DNA from: an uncultured Methanobrevibacter sp.
GTDB lineage: Archaea; Methanobacteriota; Methanobacteria; Methanobacteriales; Methanobacteriaceae
DNA length: 64,000 bases
Direction: 5' to 3'
NCBI RefSeq assembly: GCF_902784195.1
Contig: NZ_CACZTX010000001.1
Span: 1-64,000, forward strand
Notes under the pieces: generated by a model
The model's database searches: none
What the model was told of the DNA's origin: nothing
Seen by the model: the letters and a program-made list of their open reading frames with translations, nothing else
Translations under genes and position numbers: made by a program
In this document: positions 52,961 to 62,043 of the stretch, piece by piece
Numbering within the stretch: the stretch's first letter is position 1
Layout: each line of letters starts with the position of its first letter

Positions 52961-54226
52961 ATGAATAGCGAAGAATTATTTAAAATAAGTAAAACCATCA
53001 CTCCTGGAGGAGTAAACTCTCCAGTACGTGCTTTTGAACCTTATCCATTCTTTGTAAAGGAAGCAAAAGGTTCTCACATCAAAGACATTGACGGCAATGA
53101 TTATGTTGACCACTGTTTGGCTTATGGTCCTATCTTGCTTGGTCATAGTGATGACGATGTCATGAATGACGTTTTTGCACAGATGCAAAAGGGAACCGCT
53201 TATGGTGCTCCTACTGAAAATGAGGTTAAATTGGCTCAGGAAATAATTGACAGGGTTCCATGTGCTGAGATGGTTCGTTTTGTAAACTCCGGTACTGAAG
53301 CTACAATGGCTGCAATCAGACTTGCAAGAGGGTTTACCGGTAGGGATAAGATTGTCAAGTTTGAAGGATCTTATCATGGGGCTCATGACTATGTGCTTGT
53401 AAAATCAGGTTCCGGTGCAGCATGTCTTCCGGATTCCGCAGGAATTCCAGTGGAAACAACCCAAAACACCCTTTCCGTACCATTCAATGATGTTGATGCA
53501 TTGACCAAATTGATTGATGAGGAAGGAGAAAACATCGCCTGTATTATCGTAGAGCCGGTTATGGGAAACATAGGATGTGTGGAACCTAATGTAAAATTCT
53601 TGAAATTCCTTAGGGAAATCACTGAAGAAAATGATATTGTATTGATATTTGACGAAGTGATTACCGGTTTCAGAGTTTCCCGTGGTGGAGCTCAAGAGTA
53701 TTATGGAGTCAAACCTGATTTGGTCACTTTCGCTAAGATATTAGGTGGAGGATTCCCAATTGGTGCTTATGCAGGTAAAAAGGAAATCATGGAACTCATT
53801 GCGCCTAACGGTAAAGTTTATCAGGCAGGAACCTTTAGCGGAAACCCAATTTCAGTTCAAGCAGGTCTTTCCACATTAAAGAAATTGGATTATGTATTCT
53901 ATGGTGAATTGGCAAGAAAAGGAGACTTCTTGAGAGACAATATGAAAGACATCGTTGAAGACTTGAAATTGGACTTGCAGGTTGTAGGGCTTGCATCAAT
54001 GTTCCAAATCTACTTCAATCCAGAGCCAGTTCTCAATTATGAAATAGCTCAAAAGTCAGACACCAAAAGGTTCTTGGTATACTTCAGAGAATTGTTGAAG
54101 AATGGTGTATTCATTCCACCAAGCCAATTTGAATGTAATTTCATTTCCGGTGCACATACTGAAGATGACTTGGTAAAGACATCAGAAGCTATTGAAACTG
54201 CATTGAAAGTTGCTTGGGAAAAATAG
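52961..54226 (+). CDS. hemL: Glutamate-1-semialdehyde 2,1-aminomutase
   Basis: A 421-residue PLP enzyme that makes 5-aminolevulinate, the precursor of tetrapyrroles including coenzyme F430, cobamides and sirohaem. Features are G-G-V-N-S-P-V-R-A (about residues 16-24), [10 protein letters not shown] (about 108-117), Y-H-G-A-H-D (about 138-143), D-E-V-I-T-G-F-R (about 231-238), and the PLP lysine in [12 protein letters not shown] (about 257-268). Length and all catalytic residues are normal. No strong ribosome site precedes the ATG. It is followed by a separate flavoprotein gene. Confidence 0.96.
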   Translation: MNSEELFKISKTITPGGVNSPVRAFEPYPFFVKEAKGSHIKDIDGNDYVDHCLAYGPILLGHSDDDVMNDVFAQMQKGTAYGAPTENEVKLAQEIIDRVPCAEMVRFVNSGTEATMAAIRLARGFTGRDKIVKFEGSYHGAHDYVLVKSGSGAACLPDSAGIPVETTQNTLSVPFNDVDALTKLIDEEGENIACIIVEPVMGNIGCVEPNVKFLKFLREITEENDIVLIFDEVITGFRVSRGGAQEYYGVKPDLVTFAKILGGGFPIGAYAGKKEIMELIAPNGKVYQAGTFSGNPISVQAGLSTLKKLDYVFYGELARKGDFLRDNMKDIVEDLKLDLQVVGLASMFQIYFNPEPVLNYEIAQKSDTKRFLVYFRELLKNGVFIPPSQFECNFISGAHTEDDLVKTSEAIETALKVAWEK

Positions 54227-54397
54227 GTAAAATTAGATTAGATTAACCTATTTAACTAAAAAAACTATATATAATCGTAAAATAAACTATTAAATGTAAA
54301 TTAATAAGATTTTATTAATTTAAAATAGGAGATTAAATGTAATTAATAATCATTTAAATTATTAAATACTGATTTAAATATTTTGGAGGTTTGAAAA

Positions 54398-54940
54398 ATG
54401 AAAATTATTGCATTACAAGGAAGTCCACGTATCGGTGGAAACTGTGACGTATTAATGGATGAAATGATTAAAGGGGCAGAAGAAAACGGTCACGAAGTAG
54501 TTAAATACTACCTCGAAGAAGAAAACATTGCAGGCTGTAAAGCATGTATGTTCTGTGCTGAAAACCCTGACTGTGTACGTGAAGACGATGGTAACAAGAT
54601 CATCAATGAATTGGTTGCAGCAGATGGTGTAATCTTTGCAACTCCTATCTACTATGGTCAAATGACTGCACAAGCAAAAACAATCATTGACCGTTTCTAT
54701 GCAATCGGTCAAAACCCAAATAAAAGCTTAAGCGGTAAAGCAGCCCTTATCTTCACTGAAAACCAACCTGAAGGAACCTACGAAGCATACATCGAATTGA
54801 CCAAATTCTCCCCATTCACATTTATGGGATATGAAGTTATCGGTCATGTAGATGCTGGTAGCGCTGGTCCTGCAGGAATCGTTGCAGAAGAACAAGAAGA
54901 CAAATTAAAAGAAGCTTACGAATTAGGTAAACAATTCTAA
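54398..54940 (+). CDS. Flavodoxin-fold iron-sulfur flavoprotein-like reductase
   Basis: A 180-residue protein of the NADPH-dependent FMN reductase/iron-sulfur flavoprotein group. The FMN phosphate loop is G-S-P-R-I-G-G-N-C-D (residues 8-17). C-K-A-C-M-F-C (about 47-53) with C59 could hold a 4Fe-4S cluster as in archaeal Isf proteins, though Isf usually has a compact C-x2-C-x2-C-x4-7-C, which fits. P-I-Y-Y-G-Q-M-T-A (about 87-95) is the second flavin loop. The strong AT-free ribosome site GGAGG and favourable codons suggest high expression. It probably passes electrons to reduce oxygen species or quinone-like compounds. A double hairpin terminator follows. Confidence 0.82.
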   Translation: MKIIALQGSPRIGGNCDVLMDEMIKGAEENGHEVVKYYLEEENIAGCKACMFCAENPDCVREDDGNKIINELVAADGVIFATPIYYGQMTAQAKTIIDRFYAIGQNPNKSLSGKAALIFTENQPEGTYEAYIELTKFSPFTFMGYEVIGHVDAGSAGPAGIVAEEQEDKLKEAYELGKQF

Positions 54941-55032
54941 CCAGCTTTTACGTTGCCTTCGGCAACGAAAAACCTGGACCAAAATATTTTCACTAGTTTG
55001 GAGTAATTACTCTTAACTAGTTCTTTTTTTTA
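54941..55032 (+). terminator. Two-hairpin terminator after flavoprotein gene
   Basis: Hairpin A starts at the base after the stop: CCAG (54941-54944), TTTT, then CGTTGCC (54951-54957), loop TTC, GGCAACG (54961-54967), AAAA and CTGG (54974-54977). It is the most G/C-rich stem in the neighbourhood. Hairpin B nests the palindrome GAGTAATTACTC inside ACTAGTT/AACTAGT (54992-55021) and ends in T8. Confidence 0.75.
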
Positions 55033-55102
55033 AACTTATTTTAACTATTTTTAAAAAATTCCTAATCATTTTTTCTAATTTTATAAAACTATAAATTAAA
55101 TA

Positions 55103-55912
55103 ATGAATAAAACAATTACTATGATTAGAATAGTGGCTGGTTTAGGAGAAAATGAGAATATCATTAAGGCTTCTAACGAACTCAATGAGATTGATGATTT
55201 GGAGATTACTTTAGTTAAAACTGAAGATGAACTTATAGAAGCATTTAAGAATCCGGAAATTGATGCAGTTATCAGAGGATCCCTAAAGGCATCTAAAGTC
55301 ATAAAAGCCATTAAAGAGTTCAAATCAGATAAAACAATCAACAGAACCACTTATATTAATACAGAAGACGATGAAAGTTTTTCAAAGGATTATGAATTCC
55401 TGCTTGCTCCAGTAGGCATTGATGAAGGAAAGAACATTGAAGAAAAAGTCACTTTGGCTATTCAAGCAGCTAATTTCATCCAATACCTTGGAAAAAAGCC
55501 TAAAATAGCTATTTTAGCTGAAGGAAGAAAGGATGATTTGGGAAGAAGCGAAAGAATTGATGAAAGTTTAATATCCTCTGAAGAATTGACAAATAAATTA
55601 ATTGAGACTTTTAAAGAATTGGATAATTTTGATAATGATAGTGATGAACTATCAAAGAATTATTCCATTAAAAACTATTATATTCTCTTGGAACAAGCTA
55701 TTGAAGATGGTTATAACATCCTTCTTGCAAATGATGGCATCTTTGGAAACATCATGTTCAGGACACTTGTGCTTCTTGACAAATGGCCGAGCTATGGTGC
55801 TGTAACTCTTGGAATAGATGAGATTTTCATTGATACAAGCCGTGACCAAACTGTAGAAGGTTATGTGAGAAGCTTAAGATTAGCTTATAATCTATCTAAA
55901 TTAAGAGAATAA
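55103..55912 (+). CDS. Methanogenesis marker 4 / MtxX-like protein
   Basis: A 269-residue soluble protein that I assign to methanogenesis marker 4 (MtxX family), distant relatives of phosphate acyltransferases. Matching segments are I-R-I-V-A-G-L-G-E-N (about 7-16), A-V-I-R-G-S-L-K-A-S (about 54-63), L-A-P-V-G-I-D-E-G (about 99-107), I-A-I-L-A-E-G-R-K-D-D-L-G-R-S (about 136-150), and L-A-N-D-G-I-F-G-N-I-M-F-R-T (about 211-224). The catalytic role is not known. Two starts are possible (55103 or ATG 55121); neither has a ribosome site. It stands alone between terminators. Confidence 0.75.
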   Translation: MNKTITMIRIVAGLGENENIIKASNELNEIDDLEITLVKTEDELIEAFKNPEIDAVIRGSLKASKVIKAIKEFKSDKTINRTTYINTEDDESFSKDYEFLLAPVGIDEGKNIEEKVTLAIQAANFIQYLGKKPKIAILAEGRKDDLGRSERIDESLISSEELTNKLIETFKELDNFDNDSDELSKNYSIKNYYILLEQAIEDGYNILLANDGIFGNIMFRTLVLLDKWPSYGAVTLGIDEIFIDTSRDQTVEGYVRSLRLAYNLSKLRE

Positions 55913-56134
55913 TTCTATTTTTTTATTTTCATGAATCTATTCATTTTACTTTTTTTTAATTATTTTTATAAATTTAAGAACTGTTTTTCTGAAAATTTAT
56001 ATAAAACTATTTAAATTATTTTTTTTAAATATATTAATATTAGAATTACTTCATTAAGTAATAGTTAAATAAAATTAAGGAAATTTTTCCAAAATAAAAA
56101 ATAAAAAAATAAAAAAATATCATGGGGGATTGTT

Positions 56135-56899
56135 TTGCCACCAAAATTTTTATACAGTATCTATGAAAAGCGTCTTTTAAAGGAATTGGATCCTGAAAGG
56201 ATGCCAAAGCATGTAGCTATTATCATGGATGGTAATAGAAGATACTCAAAGATTCAAGGAAATATGGAAGTTATCAAGGGACACGAAATTGGTGTAGATA
56301 CCTTGGAAAAGGTTCTTGATTGGAGTATTGATTTAGGAATCGAAATAGTTACCGCTTATGCTTTTTCCACTGAAAACTTCAATAGGCCTGAACATGAAGT
56401 GGAAGGATTGATGAATCTCTTTGTCAAGAATTTCAAGAGAATTGTAAGTCATGAAAAGATTCATAGGAATAAGGTTAAAGTTAAGGTTGTAGGAAGAACT
56501 GAACTCTTGCCGGATAGCGTTAGAGAAGCTATTATGGAAGCTGAAGAGGCTACAAAGGACTATGATGAAAGACTTTTCAACTTGGCTATCGGTTATGATG
56601 GAAGATTGGAAATCGTTGATGCAATCAAGAAGATCTATAAGCAAGTGGAAGCAGGTGAGATTTCCATTGACGATATCGATGAGGAAATGGTCAGCAAAAA
56701 TCTTTACACTGCAGGGCTTGAAGATCCGAGCCTTATCATAAGGACCAGTGGTGAAGAAAGACTTAGTGGATTCCTTTTATGGCAATCTTCCTATTCAGAG
56801 CTTTATTTCTGCGATAGCTTATGGCCAGAGTTAAGAAAGGTTGACTATTTAAGAGCCATTAGAGACTATCAGGAAAGAGATAGGCGTTTTGGAGTATAA
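56135..56899 (+). CDS. uppS: Cis-prenyltransferase (undecaprenyl-type diphosphate synthase)
   Basis: A 254-residue enzyme that extends prenyl diphosphates with cis units to make the long polyprenyl carrier for glycans (N-glycosylation, pseudomurein). The catalytic loop is [10 protein letters not shown] (about residues 28-37). [11 protein letters not shown] (about 75-85) and [15 protein letters not shown] (about 200-214) bind substrate. Start TTG 56135 with GGGGGA upstream. It would supply the carrier used by the MraY-like transferase at 23.3 kb. Confidence 0.95.
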   Translation: MPPKFLYSIYEKRLLKELDPERMPKHVAIIMDGNRRYSKIQGNMEVIKGHEIGVDTLEKVLDWSIDLGIEIVTAYAFSTENFNRPEHEVEGLMNLFVKNFKRIVSHEKIHRNKVKVKVVGRTELLPDSVREAIMEAEEATKDYDERLFNLAIGYDGRLEIVDAIKKIYKQVEAGEISIDDIDEEMVSKNLYTAGLEDPSLIIRTSGEERLSGFLLWQSSYSELYFCDSLWPELRKVDYLRAIRDYQERDRRFGV

Positions 56900-56989
56900 T
56901 ACTTTAAAAACTTAAAATTTATTTCTCTTTTTATCTTTTTTTAACATAATTATTTTATTTTTATCATTGTTTTATTGATTGTGATTATT

Positions 56990-57751
56990 ATGATAGACAC
57001 ACATTGTCATATAGATTTTGATGAGTTTGATGAAGATAGGGATAATGTCATATCCAGAGCTAAGGAAAAACTCAATGCTGTCATCAATTCAGGATATGGT
57101 TTGGAAAGCAATGCAAAGGCATTGGCTCTTTCTAAGGAGTATGAAGGATTCGTTTATCCAACCTTTGGATTCCATCCGGTATCATCCCAGAACTCTCCTC
57201 AAGAGGAAATAGATGCAGCACATAAGCAGATGATTGAGCATCTTGATGAGATATTGGCCATTGGTGAAGTTGGAATGGATTTCTTCTATTGCACAGACAA
57301 GGCATTGAGGGCTCGTCAACAGGAAATCTTCACAGGATTCATTGAAATTGCAAATGAATATAAGAAACCATTGCTCATTCACGGAAGAGACTGTGAAAAG
57401 AAGATATTCAATTTGTTGAAGGATTATGATGATATTCCTAAGGTGATCTATCATTGTTATGGGGGTAGCCTAAAAACAGCCAGAAAGATTTTGGATATGG
57501 AAGACCATTACTTAAGCTGTTCTACTATGGTATGCTATAGTCAAAGGCATCAGGACTTATTCAAGGAAATCCCTATTGAAAGAATCTTGACTGAAACTGA
57601 CAGCCCATATTTGGCAATGACCAAGGATGAAAGAAATGAACCTGCAAATGTTGCACTTGCAGTTGAAAAACTAGCTGAACTCCATGAAATTAGTGTGGAT
57701 GATGTATCTATACAAACTGAAAAGAATGCAAGATATGTATTCGACATATAA
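56990..57751 (+). CDS. TatD-family metal-dependent hydrolase
   Basis: A 253-residue TIM-barrel hydrolase. ATG 56990 is chosen because the product then begins M-I-D-T-H-C-H, the family start; an ATG at 56975 adds five hydrophobic residues. Metal ligands are D-T-H-C-H (3-7), G-E-V-G-M-D (about 87-92), H-G-R-D (about 124-127), Y-H-C-Y-G (about 149-153) and T-E-T-D-S-P-Y (about 197-203). TatD proteins are DNases or exonucleases in repair and turnover. Single gene. Confidence 0.9.
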   Translation: MIDTHCHIDFDEFDEDRDNVISRAKEKLNAVINSGYGLESNAKALALSKEYEGFVYPTFGFHPVSSQNSPQEEIDAAHKQMIEHLDEILAIGEVGMDFFYCTDKALRARQQEIFTGFIEIANEYKKPLLIHGRDCEKKIFNLLKDYDDIPKVIYHCYGGSLKTARKILDMEDHYLSCSTMVCYSQRHQDLFKEIPIERILTETDSPYLAMTKDERNEPANVALAVEKLAELHEISVDDVSIQTEKNARYVFDI

Positions 57752-57837
57752 TTTTGAATGAACGATTGATTAAATTGATAGTTGTGAAAATTATTTAATT
57801 CTAATTATTCTATAATTTAACCTAAAGGTATGATAAA

Positions 57838-58518
57838 ATGAAACCTTATGTAATCCTTAATGCGGCTATGACATTGGATGGAAAAATAGCTACAAAAACT
57901 GGAAGTTCTGAAATTTCTGGAAAAGAAGATCTTGAACGTGTTCATGAAATCAGAAAGGAAGTTGATGGTATCATGGTTGGTATCGGAACCGTTCTTGCAG
58001 ATGACCCAAGGCTTACCGTTCATAAGATAAATGCAAAAAAAGAGGATAATCCAATTCGTATTGTAGTTGACAATAAGGCAAGGACTCCACTTGACTTTAG
58101 GATATTGAATGATGATGCTGAAACAATCATTGCTGTAAGCAATATCTGTGATGAGAATAATCCCGATTGCGATGAGGATGCAGTTCTAAGGGCTAAGGAG
58201 CTTTCCAAAAGAGTCAATGTTTTCTATTCATCTAAGGAATCTGTTGATTTGGATGAATTTATGGATCATTTGTATTCAAAAGGAATAGAGACTCTTATGC
58301 TTGAAGGTGGATCTACACTTAACTTTTCCATGATTAGGGGAAATCTCATTGATGAAGTGAGGATATGCATAGCTCCTATGATTGTTGGAGGAAAGGATTC
58401 CAAAACTTTCTTCGATGGTGAAGGATTTGATTATATGAAAGAAGCTATTCCTTTGAAATTGGAAAAGTATTATCCTTTAGGAAAAGACTTTGTTATGGAA
58501 TACAAGGTTTTAAAATAA
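57838..58518 (+). CDS. 2,5-diamino-6-ribosylaminopyrimidinone 5'-phosphate reductase
   Basis: A 226-residue archaeal/fungal-type reductase of riboflavin (and hence F420 deazaflavin) synthesis, reducing the ribose of the pyrimidine intermediate to ribityl with NADPH. Family features are A-A-M-T-L-D-G-K-I-A-T (about 8-18), G-I-M-V-G-I-G-T-V-L-A-D-D-P-R-L-T-V (about 43-60), L-E-G-G-S-T-L-N (about 155-162) and a C-terminal K-L-E-K-Y-Y-P-L-G. It follows tatD in the same direction after 86 bases. Confidence 0.9.
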   Translation: MKPYVILNAAMTLDGKIATKTGSSEISGKEDLERVHEIRKEVDGIMVGIGTVLADDPRLTVHKINAKKEDNPIRIVVDNKARTPLDFRILNDDAETIIAVSNICDENNPDCDEDAVLRAKELSKRVNVFYSSKESVDLDEFMDHLYSKGIETLMLEGGSTLNFSMIRGNLIDEVRICIAPMIVGGKDSKTFFDGEGFDYMKEAIPLKLEKYYPLGKDFVMEYKVLK

Positions 58519-58851
58519 GGTTTAATGATTAATTTTTTCTTACTGAATTTCCATCATTTTTTTTGAATTTTAATTTGCAAGTCTGCTAATTTTTCACCAC
58601 CCTTTTTTTAATATTAATTTAATAGATATTTCTCAAAAATCACTTCTGTGTTTTTGCACAAAATCGCACTTAGATAATGTTTATTATCCTTGCTTTTAAT
58701 ATTATTTCAATATAGAAAGTAGATTATGGGGTTCTGACTAATCAGTTTAATTTTTATAATAGTTACTTTTCTTCATGGAATGGAAGTAATCATATTCCTC
58801 TGTTTTTTATGAACTCCAGTTTGATTTAAATTAAAAAAAGGAGAATAATAA
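58519..58851. other. Intergenic region with shared element (copy 2)
   Basis: Terminator-like T-runs follow the reductase gene. The element at 58647-58672 (TGTGTTTTTGCACA then TCGCACTTA) matches 6128-6154. The remainder is promoter sequence for the small gene pair. Confidence 0.45.
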
Positions 58852-59163
58852 ATGAAGGATTATTCTATTGAAGAGGCAATTGAAATAATTAATTCATGTG
58901 ATGAATCATTTGTGGCAGATACAAAGCATTTTGATATTAGGAATGTTCAAAGAATAGGAGATTTAGGTTTGATCTTTCAGACATTCTTATATAATCAATT
59001 AATGGGAATAATCAAACAGGACTATAATAAATTCAGACTATATTTTGAACATAGTCAAAAGCCTACAAAAGATATATCATTAGTGATAGGCATAAATGAT
59101 AATAGAACTGTAAACTTTATAACTGTAATGGAAACTTATAGGAATCAAAGGGTGAGAAAATGA
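58852..59163 (+). CDS. Small protein, possible DUF4258-like toxin
   Basis: A 103-residue basic protein that overlaps the next gene by four bases. Its pattern (H-F-D-I-R near residue 22, I-G-D-L-G, G-I-I-K-Q-D-Y near 52, a strand S-L-V-I-G-I-N, then T-V-N-F-I-T-V-M-E) resembles DUF4258, a RelE-like RNase fold often encoded next to DUF2283 proteins. The gene order, overlap and size are typical of toxin-antitoxin pairs. The similarity is weak, so the toxin call is tentative. Ribosome site AAGGAG. Confidence 0.5.
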   Translation: MKDYSIEEAIEIINSCDESFVADTKHFDIRNVQRIGDLGLIFQTFLYNQLMGIIKQDYNKFRLYFEHSQKPTKDISLVIGINDNRTVNFITVMETYRNQRVRK

Positions 59164-59525
59164 GCCGGGAAGTAGTATATGATTATGATTCTAAGGGAGA
59201 CTCCCTATTCATATATTGTGTTGAGGATTATGAATATGAGGTTTCATTTGAATTGGACAATGATATAATTCTAGACATTGATTCAGAAGGGCAACCAGTT
59301 GCATTTGAATTTTTAAATGCATCAAAAATATTCAATTTGGATAAGGGATTTTTCAAAAATTTAGCAAAAATCTCCATTCGACTAATTGTCACTGAAAAGA
59401 AGATTGACTTAAAGGTTCAATTGATTGTTCCTGTTCATAATAAGACACAAATTTTTGGTGTTAATAGGATTGCAACTAATTTAAATGGGATTCCTGCAGT
59501 TGAATCTGAATTGGTTACAGTATGA
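59160..59525 (+). CDS. DUF2283-domain protein, possible antitoxin
   Basis: A 121-residue protein whose first 60 residues match DUF2283: Y-D-Y-D-S-K-G-D-S-L-F-I (about 7-18), then L-D-N-D-I-I-L-D-I-D-S-E-G (about 32-44) and F-E-F-L-N-A-S-K (about 49-56). DUF2283 proteins are often the partner of a DUF4258 toxin. The C-terminal 60 residues are an extra domain not normally present, with strands L-K-V-Q-L-I-V-P-V. Start ATG overlaps the upstream stop (ATGA), indicating coupled translation. Confidence 0.65.
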   Translation: MSREVVYDYDSKGDSLFIYCVEDYEYEVSFELDNDIILDIDSEGQPVAFEFLNASKIFNLDKGFFKNLAKISIRLIVTEKKIDLKVQLIVPVHNKTQIFGVNRIATNLNGIPAVESELVTV

Positions 59526-60205
59526 TAGATAATTGGTTTGATGATGAAAAGAACTAATTTGAAATAAAAATAGTTAAAAAGAGTAAATGAAAATTAAAAT
59601 TAAAAATTATTAATAAAATAAATAAAAAATAAAAATCTGTAATAATTTAATAAAATAAAGTAAAATCATATAAAATAATGTAAAAGCAAACAAATCATTT
59701 CTTCTTTGTTTGCTCCTACTTGTTTTTGAAATTTTGGTTTTCAAATTGAGGTTTTATTTTTCGTATCTTGATAGTTCCACCTCTAATTTTTATTTTCGAT
59801 TTGTGCGATTTGTTTTTCTTTTTTTGATTTGAAATATAGATTGAAGCAATGTTTTGTTGAATGATTTTAGTTTAATTTTCCTTGCTAAAACACATTTTTT
59901 TTACAAATTTGCTTAATTTATTTTTTGTTTGATTAATTCAAAAATTAATCATTCGTTCAACAGCTTAATTAATTGCAAATGCAATTAATACGTTTTTTGT
60001 TAAAATGTCTTAATTTAGGCTAATTAGTTCATTTTAACCTTTTTGGAGATATTCAGGTTAATTTTTTCTTTGGATTTTGATAGTATTCATTTTAATCCAG
60101 TTTCGATTTTCGACGCTGGAGTTTTCCCAAATATCTATATTAATATTTGTTCTTATAGTATATAACTGTTTTCACATATACAAACATTTTGTATATATAC
60201 AAATA
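59526..60205. other. Long intergenic region with several stem-loops
   Basis: No gene. Stem-loops: AGCAAACAAA/TTTGTTTGCT (59685-59714), TTAATTGCA/TGCAATTAA (59969-59988), TTAACCT/AGGTTAA (60034-60061, followed by a T6 run), and CCAG/CTGG with inner TCGA pairs (60097-60119). The first may end the DUF2283 transcript. The rest could belong to a small RNA. Confidence 0.45.
60188..60203. promoter_or_regulatory. Palindrome TTTGTATATATACAAA
   Basis: A perfect 16-bp palindrome directly upstream of the first TTTAGG site. A partial copy (ATACAAA ... TTTGTAT) overlaps its left side. It may be another regulator site or upstream promoter element. Confidence 0.45.
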
Positions 60206-60275
60206 TTTAGGCATACCTAAACATTTATATATGATGAAAACAAACTATAATTAAAGATATTTAGGTATACCTAAA
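60206..60275. promoter_or_regulatory. Two TTAGG-N4-CCTAA operators around a TATA box
   Basis: TTTAGGCATACCTAAA (60206-60221) and the perfect palindrome TTTAGGTATACCTAAA (60260-60275) flank the TATA box TTTATATAT (60224-60232). The half-sites TTAGG/CCTAA are those of the DtxR/IdeR metal-regulator family, though the spacing is shorter than the bacterial consensus. They would control transcription of the small CxxC protein at 60387. Confidence 0.6.
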
Positions 60276-60386
60276 TTTTAAGGATTCGCCTACAAGTAAA
60301 AAGAATACTGTCATTAATCACTCCAAATTAAAATCAAGTCCTTGAAATTTTTGTACTTTTGTCTTTAATTCTCGGAGGTGAAAATA

Positions 60387-60485
60387 TTGGGAAGAACCAA
60401 ATGTGGAATTTGTGGTAAAAAGCAAATTAAACCGACTAAACGAGAAAGAAAAAGAGATCCAAAAGTTGTTTCTTTCAGAAAATGA
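60387..60485 (+). CDS. 32-residue CxxC protein
   Basis: TTG 60387 lies five bases after GGAGGTGA (60374-60381). The product begins M-G-R-T-K-C-G-I-C-G-K-K and is basic, with one C-x2-C knuckle and an R/K-rich C-terminal half ending V-V-S-F-R-K. It is too small for a full zinc ribbon, so a dimer sharing a metal, or insertion into an RNA or protein complex, is likely. The upstream metal-regulator-like operators suggest a link to metal homeostasis. I know no named family. Confidence 0.55.
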   Translation: MGRTKCGICGKKQIKPTKRERKRDPKVVSFRK

Positions 60486-60886
60486 TTTTTGGAAATGATC
60501 TTTAAATAGTTCTAAACTTTTTAAAACTTTATTCGCTATATATGCTCTAACAACAAAACATTACGGAAAACAAATATCTTCAAAATTTCAATCAAATCAA
60601 AACACACATCCAAAATAAATTCACATATTATTTTCCAAATCGCTCAAATCAAATCTCAAATTAGAGCTGTATTAAAGAAGTTTTAATTTCTAAAATTTAA
60701 TTGATTGGCAAACAAAAAGGATGCATTCTTTTTTGTTGCTGGTTGATGATCTACTGTTTTTCGATTTTTATTTTTAAGCTATTTTTTGATTTATTATTAA
60801 AACTTTATTAATGATGTTTTACATATACATATATAATTAGTTAAAAAATTTATTATAATTATTATTTTTATTTAAAAGGTGTAAAT
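60486..60886. other. Spacer with terminator hairpin
   Basis: No gene. AACAAAAAGG-ATGCAT-TCTTTTTTGTT (60711-60737) is a stem with a T6 run, probably ending the transcript of the CxxC protein and giving it a 250-base 3' leader. The remainder is the AT-rich promoter of the next small gene. Confidence 0.5.
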
Positions 60887-61036
60887 ATGGGAAATATGGC
60901 TGAAGCAAGAAGAAAAATGCATGAAAGAGATGAAAGGGTAAAAAAGGAAAACAAGTCTGAAGTCAAGAAAATAAGAAATTTCTTCTTTGGCTGCTGTAAC
61001 GATAAGGAAAGCAAAAAAGTCAAGGAACACAAATAA
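60887..61036 (+). CDS. 49-residue basic protein with FFFGCC motif
   Basis: ATG 60887 follows AAAAGGTG (60874-60881) at five bases. The product begins M-G-N-M-A-E-A-R-R-K-M-H and is highly charged and probably helical to residue 30. It then has I-R-N-F-F-F-G-C-C-N-D, and a lysine-rich end. An adjacent Cys-Cys after three phenylalanines resembles a metal-binding or lipid-modified element, but there is no signal peptide. The opposing strand is open but lacks a ribosome site. Family not recognised. Confidence 0.6.
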   Translation: MGNMAEARRKMHERDERVKKENKSEVKKIRNFFFGCCNDKESKKVKEHK

Positions 61037-61137
61037 TATTTAAATGGATTATTAAACACTATTTTTTAAAAAAAGATTATTTTTATTTAATTTTATTTAA
61101 TTTTTTAATAAGTAAAAAAAAGTAATGAATGGAATAA

Positions 61138-61809
61138 CTAAAGGTTTATTCCATTTCTTTTTAAGATTTTTCTAGGATTTTCAACAGTAGCTTTCATAAC
61201 TTCTTCTTCTGTCATTCCAGCCCCTAATCCTATTTCAAATGCTCTTTCAAAAGTGATTAAATTGTCAGGAGAATGAGTGTCTGTATCGATTAGGAGATCA
61301 TTTCCAACTTCTCTTGCAATGTTTGCCACATGACCGTTTCCTAAGCAGTGGCCTTTTCTTGCACTGATTTCCAAAGCGACATCATTCTTTTTAGCAAGTT
61401 CTGCCTCTTCTTTTGTGATTAAACCAGGGTGACCTAAGATATCGATTTCCTTACAGTTTACTGCAGCAAAGTTAGTTCCTTCCACAACAGGTTCATTCAA
61501 TGTTTCACCATGAACAACAACAATCTTTGCACCTAATTCACGAGCCTTATCTGCAAGGTCTGGAATGGATTCAACAGGAGCGTGAGTGATTTCAGCACCT
61601 AAAACAACTGTAATGTCCCAGTTATTGTTTATGTCATCAATTGCAGCGCTGATTTCAGGGATGGTGTTGATGTTTGAATAATCGACATGGTCAGTAATAG
61701 CTATTGCTTCATGTCCAAGTACAAGTGCTCTTCTTGCAAGTTCAGATGGCAAAAGCTCTCCATCACTGAATAAGCTGTGCATATGTAAATCAATTCTTTT
61801 ATAATTCAA
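61138..61809 (-). CDS. PHP-domain phosphatase (histidinol-phosphatase-like)
   Basis: A 223-residue metal-dependent phosphoesterase of the PHP family. Metal ligands are [11 protein letters not shown] (residues 7-17), I-T-D-H-V-D (about 38-43), G-A-E-I-T-H-A (about 71-77), V-H-G-E-T (about 99-103), G-H-P-G (about 125-128) and D-T-D-T-H-S-P (about 175-181). Start TTG with GGAGAGAT upstream. Methanogens lack the bacterial HisB-type phosphatase, so a role in histidine synthesis is possible, but other phosphomonoesters cannot be excluded. Confidence 0.85.
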   Translation of the reverse strand: MNYKRIDLHMHSLFSDGELLPSELARRALVLGHEAIAITDHVDYSNINTIPEISAAIDDINNNWDITVVLGAEITHAPVESIPDLADKARELGAKIVVVHGETLNEPVVEGTNFAAVNCKEIDILGHPGLITKEEAELAKKNDVALEISARKGHCLGNGHVANIAREVGNDLLIDTDTHSPDNLITFERAFEIGLGAGMTEEEVMKATVENPRKILKRNGINL

Positions 61810-62043
61810 TAATATCTCTCCTTCGAGTAAAATAATTATAATTATAAATATAATTTTTATTTTTATTTTGAATATTTTATAATTATAAACTTTTATAAAT
61901 GTTAAAAATCTAATTTATATTAATTAAATAGAATTATATATTTAATGTTTAATATTTATATTCTTATAATTTATAAACTTATTATTTAATTTTAAGTTAA
62001 TTATTGATTAATTTTATATTAATTTTAAACTAGAAGTGTTAAA

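Noticed and set aside
54951-54967. UUCG tetraloop hairpin
   Set aside because: The stem pairs fully with a three-base loop TTC, so it is not a c(UUCG)g tetraloop although it contains TTCG.
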